20,371 nt of DNA from JAADEM01 sp965371855. GTDB taxonomy: Bacteria; Bacteroidota; Bacteroidia; Bacteroidales; Marinilabiliaceae. The notes under the pieces were generated by a model that did no database searches, was not told the origin of the DNA, and worked only from the letters and a program-made list of their open reading frames with translations. This document shows positions 7,477-13,502 of the stretch, one piece after another; the first letter of the stretch is position 1, and each line of letters opens with the position of its first letter. Made by a program: the position numbers and the translations under genes. Location: assembly GCA_965371855.1 (NCBI GenBank), contig CBDUZZ010000074.1:1-20371 (forward strand), in the 5' to 3' direction.

Positions 7477-8736
7477 TCATCTTTTAATTCCTTTAGCGTG
7501 ATTATAGTTTAATTGTGCTGTTGTCAGTTTTAGTTTATCCAGTTCGGATGTTAGTTTGGCACGTTTCCATTCGTTAAACATCTTTAGATATTCAGAAGAT
7601 GTAATTGTGCCGTTGTTCATCTGGCTTTCAGCAGCTTTGTAAACGCTCTCTTTCAGCCGGATGATATTCTTATCTATCTCTATCTGCTTTTGATATTGAG
7701 ATATTTCCGACAAATATTGGTTTTCTTCAATAGTTATCTGTTTTTCAAGTGTTGCTTTACTGTTCCGGATTATTTGTTGTTGTAGAATGATCTTTTGTTT
7801 TTGTTTCTTAAACAGGTTCCAGTCGTACACTTCCCAGGTGAATTTTGCCCCGAAAATTGCGTATGTATGAAGGTTGGTATTCATAAAGTTGTATCCCGGA
7901 CGTCCGTATCCTGCTTTACCGAAAGCGAAGAATTTTGGCATTCTGTTAGTTTTGAGTTTATTTACACTTGATGCCGCGTAGTTAAATTGTGCATCCAAAA
8001 GAGACAATTTCGGTCGGAATGTATTATTAGCATGTTGTATCTCCGGTTCTTTAAATTTATAATGTGAATTCAGATTAAGACCTGTAATAAGATTGATGGA
8101 GTGAAGGGTGTTATGCTTCATGGATTGTATGCTTATTATTTCTTTATCTATCTTAAGTTTCTCAGCTATAATGTTGTCAAGGTCACTTTTCAATATCGTG
8201 CCGTTATCATAAGCTGATTTTAAAGTTTCGATGTTTGTTTCCAGTTCATTCTCTGATATCAGCAGAACCTCCTCACTTTTGGTCAAATAAAGGTAGTTTG
8301 TATATAGCAGGTTTATTTTTCCTGAAAGCCCGTATGTTTCCACGTTCAGGTTTTGAATATCAATGTCGTTAGCAGCGTATTGTATCACTTTTTCCGATTT
8401 AACTGCACCGCCATCCCAGATGACTTGATTTACGCTCAATTCAACATTGTAGTTGTCGTTTGGAAATTCAGGAAAGAAATCAGGTATTGTGGGTACTGTT
8501 GGGAACGTAACGGTTTCCGACTGGTAGGTTGCCTGTCCTGACAGGTTAAGTTTAGGCAGATAGTTTTTGTTCAGCGTTTCATCAATTAGCTTACGCTGTT
8601 CTGTTATGCTAAGTTGTTTTTTGAAGGCCGGCCAGTTTTGTTTTGCCGCAATGATGCAAGAGTTCAAGGTGATTTCCTGGGCAAATACTACAGAGGGTAG
8701 AAGGGCCAGCAATGCTGTTAAAATCTTTTTTGTCAT
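7477..8736 (-). CDS. TolC-family outer membrane efflux channel
   Basis: Outer membrane factor of 419 aa. A signal peptide of about 19 residues ends in VVFA before QEITLNSC. The rest shows the two-fold repeat of TolC proteins: long amphipathic helices (ISENELETNIETLKSAYDNG in the first half, ESVYKAAESQMNNGTITSSE in the second) separated by beta segments with aromatic and polar alternation (FFAFGKAGYGRPGYNF, FGAKFTWEVYDW). The helix-end pattern YDNGTI / MNNGTI near the end of each long helix is typical of this family. It is the first intact gene of the operon. A truncated tetR ends 21 bp upstream, and AAAGGA just before the ATG could serve for translation. Confidence 0.94.
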   Translation of the reverse strand: MTKKILTALLALLPSVVFAQEITLNSCIIAAKQNWPAFKKQLSITEQRKLIDETLNKNYLPKLNLSGQATYQSETVTFPTVPTIPDFFPEFPNDNYNVELSVNQVIWDGGAVKSEKVIQYAANDIDIQNLNVETYGLSGKINLLYTNYLYLTKSEEVLLISENELETNIETLKSAYDNGTILKSDLDNIIAEKLKIDKEIISIQSMKHNTLHSINLITGLNLNSHYKFKEPEIQHANNTFRPKLSLLDAQFNYAASSVNKLKTNRMPKFFAFGKAGYGRPGYNFMNTNLHTYAIFGAKFTWEVYDWNLFKKQKQKIILQQQIIRNSKATLEKQITIEENQYLSEISQYQKQIEIDKNIIRLKESVYKAAESQMNNGTITSSEYLKMFNEWKRAKLTSELDKLKLTTAQLNYNHAKGIKR

Positions 8737-8757
8737 ATCCTTTATTTTTTTATTGCT

Positions 8758-8934
8758 TTAATAATAAACTTTGATGTTTACTATTAACTGAATTGGATCA
8801 ATATCCTCAATCAACCCTTGTTCGATAGCACTGTTTATTTTATCCCTGAAAATGCTAACGTTCACCCCTGATGATTGAATTAAACTTGCCAGTCTATCAG
8901 GATTGTTATTTATTTCCTGTGTCTTTGTTGTACT
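8758..8934 (-). pseudogene. TetR-family repressor remnant (internal fragment)
   Basis: A 58-codon open stretch ends at TAA (8758-8760), 21 bp upstream of tolC. It reads STTKTQEINNNPDRLASLIQ, then SSGVNVSIFRDKINSAIEQG, then LIEDIDPIQLIVNIKVYY. The pattern NPxRLxxLI...F...I..AI.QGLI..IDP.QLI.NI is that of the ligand-binding domain of TetR regulators which precede tolC-hlyD-ABC operons in Bacteroidota. The DNA-binding N-terminus is absent: the frame is closed by a TGA at 8935-8937, and the ATG at 8936-8938 opens only a 10-codon ORF in another frame. The C-terminal 30 or so residues usually following QLIVNI are also missing. The fragment is therefore cut at both ends and cannot bind DNA. Family assignment rests on pattern recognition, not on a search. 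Confidence 0.75.
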
Positions 8935-8947
8935 TCATATTGCTAAC

Positions 8948-8981
8948 TTAACCATTTAGTTAAAATCAACCAAATGGTTAA
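8948..8981. promoter_or_regulatory. Palindromic operator upstream of the efflux operon
   Basis: TTAACCATTTAGTT (8948-8961) and AACCAAATGGTTAA (8968-8981) are inverted copies matching at 13 of 14 positions around a 6-bp spacer. The palindrome lies just downstream of a -7 box reading toward tolC and just upstream of the tetR remnant. That is the normal place for the operator of an autoregulated TetR repressor. Operator function is inferred from symmetry and position. Confidence 0.7.
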
Positions 8982-8992
8982 TAATGTTTTTT

Positions 8993-9000
8993 CAAATATA
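8993..9000 (-). promoter_or_regulatory. -7 box of the efflux operon promoter
   Basis: The minus strand reads TATATTTG (9000-8993), a perfect TAnnTTTG. The -33 region about 19 bp upstream is poor (TTTA rather than TTTG). Transcription would begin near 8987, so the palindrome 8948-8981 would cover about +6 to +40, suited to a repressor acting as a roadblock. Confidence 0.5.
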
Positions 9001-9120
9001 TGAGTAAAGTATCTTATAAATGTATAAAAGCACTTGAGTAATAAAGGCTTTTGAAATAAATCAGACTCCCAGATAAATTTTTCTTAACTTTGTTATTGAA
9101 CTGAAATTTTAATAAACGCT

Positions 9121-9231
9121 ATGATAATAGATATTAATCAAAAGAAAATTCGACAAAGAAGTATTGACTCTATTATTGGTTTTGAACCATATAAGGAAGG
9201 TTCTTCAGAAAAATGCATAGGTAAACTTTGA
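9121..9231 (+). CDS. Unrecognised 36-aa ORF, possibly a truncated gene start
   Basis: The ORF runs from ATG to TGA and begins MIIDINQKKIRQRSIDSIIG. It is preceded at 29 bp by TAACTTTG (9085-9092), a good -7 box, so the start has a plausible promoter. I do not recognise the product. Its last ten codons (GSSEKCIGKL) overlap sequence repeated in inverted form on the far side of the REP-like cluster (9438-9457). The original 3' part may have been replaced by that element. Alternatively it is a chance ORF. Confidence 0.3.
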   Translation: MIIDINQKKIRQRSIDSIIGFEPYKEGSSEKCIGKL

Positions 9232-9279
9232 TTATTGGCTTATAACCTGTGTTATTTGATGAAACAAAAGATAGCATTA

Positions 9280-9423
9280 CGGTGCTCTGCACCTTATTAA
9301 AACTTTTATACAATATCTCTACAAATGTTTGAGGTGCTCTGCACCTGATAAATATAGCGGCAGAGCCGCCAAAATCTTTGTAGAAATAGTAATCAAATAC
9401 GGTTTATAAGGTACAGAGTACCG
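9280..9423. repeat. REP-like cluster: four hairpins in a nested inverted arrangement
   Basis: Four hairpins share a 5-bp stem and a 3-nt TCT/AGA loop: GGTGC-TCT-GCACC at 9281-9293 and 9333-9345, GCGGC-AGA-GCCGC at 9357-9369, and GGTAC-AGA-GTACC at 9410-9422. The first two face one way and the last two the other. The half 9280-9346 is repeated in inverted form as 9423-9356, including linker similarity (TCTACAAATGTTTGAGG versus TCTACAAAGATTTTGGC). Stem substitutions are compensated on both sides. Flanking this, TTCTTCAGAAAAATGCATAG (9201-9220) matches the reverse complement of 9438-9457 at 16 of 20 positions, so the symmetric structure may span 9201-9457. This resembles bacterial REP/BIME elements mobilised in trans by RAYT transposases; none is in the window. 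Confidence 0.8.
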
Positions 9424-9537
9424 AAATATTAAGACAACTATGCATTATTCGGATGAGCCATAAGGAATTTAAGAAAATATAAGTATTGTCTTATAGTACA
9501 GTTTTGTCGTGGATGTTATTTTTTGAATGATTCTTTT

Positions 9538-10082
9538 TCAACCCGGCTGAACATCTTTTACTTTGTTTGAATAGAAGGGGCATGAACCATTATCTGCTAA
9601 AAATATGATTAGTGTATTCTCCAGCTTATCGGCTTCTTTAAGCTTGCTTAAAATTCTTCCTATATTCTGATCCATCCTGTCAATCATAGCAGCAAACACA
9701 GCCATTTCAAGGTCGAGTGAATCTTTTTGACTTTCTGATAAACTTTCACATGGGTAATATTCGGTATATTCCGGAATAAAGGATCCTCTGAATTTATTCA
9801 AATTACTTTCGGGAGGACTAAGTTTTGCCGTTTGGGGTATTACTCCGAGTTTTAGCATTTTCTCATAACGTAAAATGTTGCAAACCTTAAACCTTCATTA
9901 GCCAGCTTGTCAATATTGGGCGTTTGAATTTCACTACCGTAACATCCAATATCCGAAAAGCCAATATCATCTGCCATTATTAAAATAATGTTTGGCTTTT
10001 GGGGTTCAGCATTGGTGCAGGATATCGATAAAATAAGTAGCTCTATTAGTAGATATTTTGTTTTTCGAAAAGAGATAGCAAT
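9538..10082 (-). pseudogene. Sulfatase (arylsulfatase-type lipoprotein) pseudogene, internally deleted
   Basis: Two out-of-frame pieces of one sulfatase. The first (about 10082 to 9852) reads a hydrophobic lipoprotein signal with Cys codon at 10017-10019 (LLILSISCTN), then QKPNIILIMADDIGFSDIG with the metal-binding DD pair, YGSEIQTPNIDKLANEG and RFATFY before a stop. The second (9867 to 9538) starts YEKMLKLGVIPQTAKLSP, a mid-protein sulfatase segment, and continues through SLDLEMAVFAAMIDRMDQNI to LIIFLADNGSCPFYSN with the second metal-binding DN. The segment between, including the catalytic CxPxR motif, is deleted at about 9868-9872, with a frameshift. The remaining C-terminal part is also missing. 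The first piece has no ATG; its frame opens at an ATT codon. The enzyme cannot be active. Confidence 0.88.
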
Positions 10083-10092
10083 AGTGTTTTAT

Positions 10093-10647
10093 TTATTCCG
10101 TAATTATTCGCTCTTTCACTTTTACGGCAGGGTTTCCACGATAGATACTGTATGTATCCATATCAGATGAAGCGACACTTTGAACGGCCAATACCGAGTG
10201 AGAATGACAGGTAATACCACCGGCAACAATGCTGTTTGCCCCAATCCAAACACCGTTTTCCAAAGTGATGGGAGACACCATAAGATCGAAAGTGGCTTTT
10301 TTGTAGTTGTGGTTACCGTTAAGTAGAAGTGCCCCTTGCGACAGGCAGCAGTGAGAGCCGATTACAACACTGTCGAGGCTATCAATCCATACCTTTTCAC
10401 CAATCCAGGTGTAGTCGCCTATTGTAAGTTTCCAAGGGTATTTAATGTTTACCCCGGGTTTAATGATTACCCCTTTCCCGATTTTTGCTCCAAACATACG
10501 CAACAGCCATACTTTGAGTGATGACAAAGGGTTAAATGAGTTTATGAAAAACAGGGAGTTTGTGAAAAACCACAAAGTGCGTTTTACTACTCCGGCTCCT
10601 TCGTCGAACCAATCGTTGTTATATTTTGATAGGTCGGTCTTTTGCAT
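10093..10647 (-). CDS. WcaF-type acetyltransferase (left-handed beta-helix)
   Basis: Putative acetyl-CoA dependent O-acetyltransferase of the hexapeptide-repeat family, 184 aa. An N-terminal helical part carries W13 and the hydrophobic stretch LWFFTNSLFFINSFNP. Hexapeptide turns follow: IGKGVIIKPGVNIKYP, LTIGDYTWIGEKVWI, VVIGSHCCLSQGALL and VWIGANSIVAGGITC. NGNHNYKKATFDL contains the probable catalytic H113. It ends with YRGNPAVKVKER, the usual cap of this family. Relatives act in capsule or exopolysaccharide synthesis, adding acetyl groups to sugars; no other polysaccharide gene is in the window, so the substrate is open. The sulfatase pseudogene starts about 10 bp downstream on the same strand. 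Confidence 0.88.
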   Translation of the reverse strand: MQKTDLSKYNNDWFDEGAGVVKRTLWFFTNSLFFINSFNPLSSLKVWLLRMFGAKIGKGVIIKPGVNIKYPWKLTIGDYTWIGEKVWIDSLDSVVIGSHCCLSQGALLLNGNHNYKKATFDLMVSPITLENGVWIGANSIVAGGITCHSHSVLAVQSVASSDMDTYSIYRGNPAVKVKERIITE

Positions 10648-10742
10648 TTGTTAGTTTATAAAGTTCTTAAAGTTGAAAGCTCATAAAGTTATGTTTTTTT
10701 GTCTTGGCCTAACAATCATTTTATTTATATCTGTTAACACTA

Positions 10743-10750
10743 CAAATGTA
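10743..10750 (-). promoter_or_regulatory. Candidate -7 box for the acetyltransferase gene
   Basis: The minus strand reads TACATTTG (10750-10743), matching TAnnTTTG, about 95 bp upstream of the acetyltransferase ATG. No clear -33 element is present. The leader contains AAAGTT-type repeats (10658-10690). Confidence 0.35.
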
Positions 10751-10830
10751 AAATTTATTATTGAGAATATTATTTGGCTTTTATCGTAGTAAATGTGATT
10801 TATCATTTATAGAGATTGATTTTGAAATAT

Positions 10831-11274
10831 TCATTTCTGAATCTTTTTGTCCTGAATAAACTTCAGAGATACTGAATTTACACAATGTCGAGTGTTCTTA
10901 GGAGTAAATCCTTCATTAAGAAATACGTGTCCCAGATGAGCATTACATTTGGCACAGACAATCTCAGTTCGTCTGCCATCAGCATCAGGAATACGTTTTA
11001 CTGCATTTTTTATTTCATCATCAAAACCAGGCCATCCACAATGGCTGTCAAACTTGTCTTTTGACTTGTATAGTGGTGCATTGCACTGCTTGCACACATA
11101 GGTTCCGGATTCATTGTGGTCATTATATTTTCCTGTATAAGGCTTTTCTGTTCCTTTATATATGATAACATATTTTTCTAACTCGTTAAGTTTATTTAAT
11201 TTTGCATCTGAACTATCTTTTTGAGCCATAATAATATGCGGTGTAATTAATAAAAGAAGACATAGTAGCTTCAT
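10831..11274 (-). CDS. msrB: Peptide-methionine (R)-S-oxide reductase MsrB, exported
   Basis: Repairs oxidised methionine (R-sulfoxide) in proteins. It has 147 aa with an 18-residue signal peptide ending IIMA before QKDSS, so it acts outside the cytoplasm, probably in the periplasm. The mature part is a single MsrB domain: YKGTEKPYTGKY, zinc cysteines C61/C64 (CKQC) and C107/C110 (CAKC), GWPGF (80-84), HLGHVF and the active site RHCVNS. C131 is catalytic and C79 (SHCGWP) is placed as the resolving cysteine of E. coli-type MsrB. All key residues are present. There is no MsrA domain. It stands alone, divergent from etfB. A periplasmic thiol donor would be needed for recycling; none is in the window. 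Confidence 0.95.
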   Translation of the reverse strand: MKLLCLLLLITPHIIMAQKDSSDAKLNKLNELEKYVIIYKGTEKPYTGKYNDHNESGTYVCKQCNAPLYKSKDKFDSHCGWPGFDDEIKNAVKRIPDADGRRTEIVCAKCNAHLGHVFLNEGFTPKNTRHCVNSVSLKFIQDKKIQK

Positions 11275-11316
11275 GATTAATTAGTTTAATTATAAATAAA
11301 GCAATTAAGTTACATT

Positions 11317-11349
11317 TTTGTTCAGTTTTGTTTCATTTTTATATATTTG
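11317..11349 (+). promoter_or_regulatory. Promoter of the etfB-etfA-acyl-CoA dehydrogenase cluster
   Basis: TATATTTG (11342-11349) matches the -7 consensus, and a T-run ending in TTG lies at 11315-11320 with 21 bp between them. Transcription would begin near 11356, about 33 nt before the etfB ATG. Confidence 0.55.
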
Positions 11350-11388
11350 TCGTTTTTTAAATAAACTTAGTTATAAAATCTAATAACA

Positions 11389-12261
11389 ATGGGATTAAAT
11401 ATTGTCGTTCTTGCCAAGCAAGTTCCAGATACCCGGAATGTTGGTAAAGATGCTATGAAAGCTGACGGAACAGTGAATCGCGCTGCTTTACCTGCTATCT
11501 TTAATCCGGAGGATTTAAATGCATTAGAGCAGGCTTTCAGGTTAAAAGACAGATACAAAGGAACTACAGTTACTATATTGACTATGGGGCCGGGACGTGC
11601 TGCCGATATTATACGTGAAGGATTGTATCGTGGTGCCGATAAAGGTTATTTGTTAACAGATCGTGCATTTGCAGGTTCCGATACACTGGCAACTTCTTAT
11701 GCTATTTCAAGGTCTCTCATGAAAATTGAGAATATTGATATTATTATTGCCGGTCGTCAGGCCATTGATGGTGATACTGCTCAGGTGGGACCTCAAGTAG
11801 CCGAGAAGCTGGGTATGACTCAAATAACTTATGCCGAAGAAATTATTTCTGCCGAGAAGAATAAAATTGTAATTAAACGCAGACTTGAAAGGGGTGTTGA
11901 AACAGTGGAGTCACCGCTGCCGGTTGTAGTAACAGTAAACTCTTCTGCACCTGCTTGTCGTCCTCGTAACGCTAAACTGCTTATGAAGTATAAGCATGCA
12001 AAAACAATTACCGAAATCCAGAATGAATCTGAAGATTATATCGATTTAACTGCTGACAGACCGTTTTTGAATATTACAGAATGGAGTGTTAACGATATTG
12101 ATGCTGATTCAAAATGGTTAGGACTGACCGGTTCACCAACCAAAGTTAAGAAGATTGAGAATATTGTATTCCAGGCCAAAGAAGCTAAGCACCTGACTGC
12201 AGCCAATGCTGAAATTAATGATTTAATGAAAGAGTTAATTGCCAATCATACTATTGGCTAA
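11389..12261 (+). CDS. etfB: Electron transfer flavoprotein subunit beta
   Basis: Small subunit of the FAD-containing electron transfer flavoprotein, 290 aa. It begins with the family pattern GLNIVVLAKQVPDTRNVG and continues INP-like FNPEDLNALEQAFRLK, MGPGRAADIIREGLYRGAD, TDRAFAGSDTLATS (90-103), GRQAIDGDTAQVGPQ (122-136) and the signature RRLERGVETVESPLPVVVTV. The TDRAFAGxDT and GRQAIDGDTAQVGP segments resemble EtfB of anaerobic Bcd/Etf complexes rather than the mitochondrial-type EtfB, which has GKQAIDDDCNQTG at this place. It lies 91 bp upstream of etfA and is probably co-transcribed with it and the acyl-CoA dehydrogenase. Confidence 0.96.
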   Translation: MGLNIVVLAKQVPDTRNVGKDAMKADGTVNRAALPAIFNPEDLNALEQAFRLKDRYKGTTVTILTMGPGRAADIIREGLYRGADKGYLLTDRAFAGSDTLATSYAISRSLMKIENIDIIIAGRQAIDGDTAQVGPQVAEKLGMTQITYAEEIISAEKNKIVIKRRLERGVETVESPLPVVVTVNSSAPACRPRNAKLLMKYKHAKTITEIQNESEDYIDLTADRPFLNITEWSVNDIDADSKWLGLTGSPTKVKKIENIVFQAKEAKHLTAANAEINDLMKELIANHTIG

Positions 12262-12307
12262 TGAAAATTTATGATTTACGATTGATGAATATCTAAATTC
12301 TGAAATC

Positions 12308-12327
12308 CCTGACTGACGGTAGGCAGG
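12308..12327. repeat. Short hairpin in the etfB/etfA spacer
   Basis: CCTGACT (12308-12314) and AGGCAGG (12321-12327) pair with one A/G mismatch around a 6-nt loop. It resembles, in sequence, the CTGCC/GGCAG hairpin at 1828-1841. There is no U-tract, so it is a dispersed repeat or a processing site rather than a terminator. Confidence 0.45.
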
Positions 12328-12352
12328 AAAATCAAAAATAAAATTACTACAC

Positions 12353-13372
12353 ATGAATAATGTATTTGTTATTTGCGAAATAGAAGAGGGTAAAGTGGCC
12401 GAGGTTAGTCTTGAACTTATGACTAAAGGTCGTTCATTAGCCAAAGTACTGAAATGCAAACTTGAAGCTGTTGCTTTAGGACACAATATTAAAGGAATAG
12501 AAAATGAGTTATATACCTACGGAGCAGATGTTGTTCATGTAGGTGACGATAAACGTCTTGACCCATATACAACTCTGCCACACTCGGCAGTTATTACAGG
12601 TCTCTTTAGTGAGGAGAAACCACAAATCGCTCTTCTTGGAGCTTCCACTTTTGGCCGTGACTTAGGGCCAAGAGTATCTTCTGCGTTGAAGAGTGGTCTT
12701 ACTGCCGATTGTACATCACTTGAAATTGGAAATCATGAAGATAAAAAAGCCGGTAAGAAATATACCGACTTGTTGTATCAGATTCGTCCGGCATTCGGAG
12801 GTAATATCGTAGCAACTATTATCAACCCTGATTGTCGGCCGCAGATGGCTACAGTTAGAGAAGGAGTGATGAAGAAAGAGGTGTACGATAAGAATTATAA
12901 GGGAAAGCTGAATAAACTTGATGTTGACAAATATATCAAGCCTGAAGACCTGGTGGTTAATATTATCGAGCGCCACATGGAGAAGTCGAAGGTTAATATT
13001 AAAAACTCATCAATCATAGTTTCCGGTGGATATGGTATGGGATCAAAAGAGAATTTTGATATGCTGTACGAACTTGCTGATGTTATTGGTGCTGAGGTTG
13101 GAGCCTCACGTGCTGCAATAGATGCCGGTTATGCCGATCATGAAAGACAAATTGGACAAACAGGTGTTACTGTTCGTCCTAAACTATATGTAGCTTGTGG
13201 TATCTCAGGCCAGATACAGCATATTGCCGGTATGGAAGATTCATCAATTATTATTGCTATAAACAATGATGCTGATGCACCGATTAATAAAATTGCCGAC
13301 TATGTTATTACCGGTGATGTGTCGGATGTGATTCCTAAAATGGTAAAGTATTACAAACAAAACACGAAGTAG
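12353..13372 (+). CDS. etfA: Electron transfer flavoprotein subunit alpha
   Basis: Large, FAD-binding subunit, 339 aa. The N-terminal domain (1 to about 205) includes LLGASTFGRDLGPRVSSALKSGLTADC. The C-terminal FAD domain has SGGYGMGSKENFD (224-236), ASRAAIDAGY (251-260), QIGQTGVTVRPKLY (266-279), the signature YVACGISGQIQHIAGM (279-294) and NNDADAPI (304-311). All conserved FAD contacts appear present. The ATG at 12353 gives the expected N-terminus. The partner etfB is immediately upstream and an acyl-CoA dehydrogenase follows, so the trio forms a functional redox unit. Confidence 0.96.
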   Translation: MNNVFVICEIEEGKVAEVSLELMTKGRSLAKVLKCKLEAVALGHNIKGIENELYTYGADVVHVGDDKRLDPYTTLPHSAVITGLFSEEKPQIALLGASTFGRDLGPRVSSALKSGLTADCTSLEIGNHEDKKAGKKYTDLLYQIRPAFGGNIVATIINPDCRPQMATVREGVMKKEVYDKNYKGKLNKLDVDKYIKPEDLVVNIIERHMEKSKVNIKNSSIIVSGGYGMGSKENFDMLYELADVIGAEVGASRAAIDAGYADHERQIGQTGVTVRPKLYVACGISGQIQHIAGMEDSSIIIAINNDADAPINKIADYVITGDVSDVIPKMVKYYKQNTK

Positions 13373-13375
13373 AGG

Positions 13376-13500
13376 TAAGTTCATCAAGTGATAAGTTCAT
13401 AAAGTATAAAGTTATTATAGACGAAAATCTTTATAAACTTGATAAAACTTTAAGAACTATATAAACTTGATAGACTTGACAAACTTGATAAACTTTTAAA
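13376..13500. repeat. Low-complexity AACTTGATAAACTT repeats between etfA and the dehydrogenase
   Basis: The spacer is made almost entirely of variants of AAGTTCATAAAGT and its complement: AAGTTCATCAAGTG, AAGTTCATAAAGTAT, AAACTTGATAAAACTTT, AAACTTGATAGACTTG, AAACTTGATAAACTTT. Similar motifs occur at 10658-10690, 18717-18745 and 20283-20300. They can fold into weak A/T hairpins. No promoter stands out within them. Confidence 0.7.
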
Positions 13501-13502
13501 AA

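Noticed and set aside
9280..9423. CRISPR-like array of short repeats
   Set aside because: The units are unevenly spaced 13-nt hairpins in both orientations, with no constant direct repeat and no cas genes.
9538..9858. Stand-alone 106-aa protein
   Set aside because: It is the mid-protein segment of a sulfatase whose N-terminal piece lies directly upstream in another frame; treated as one pseudogene.
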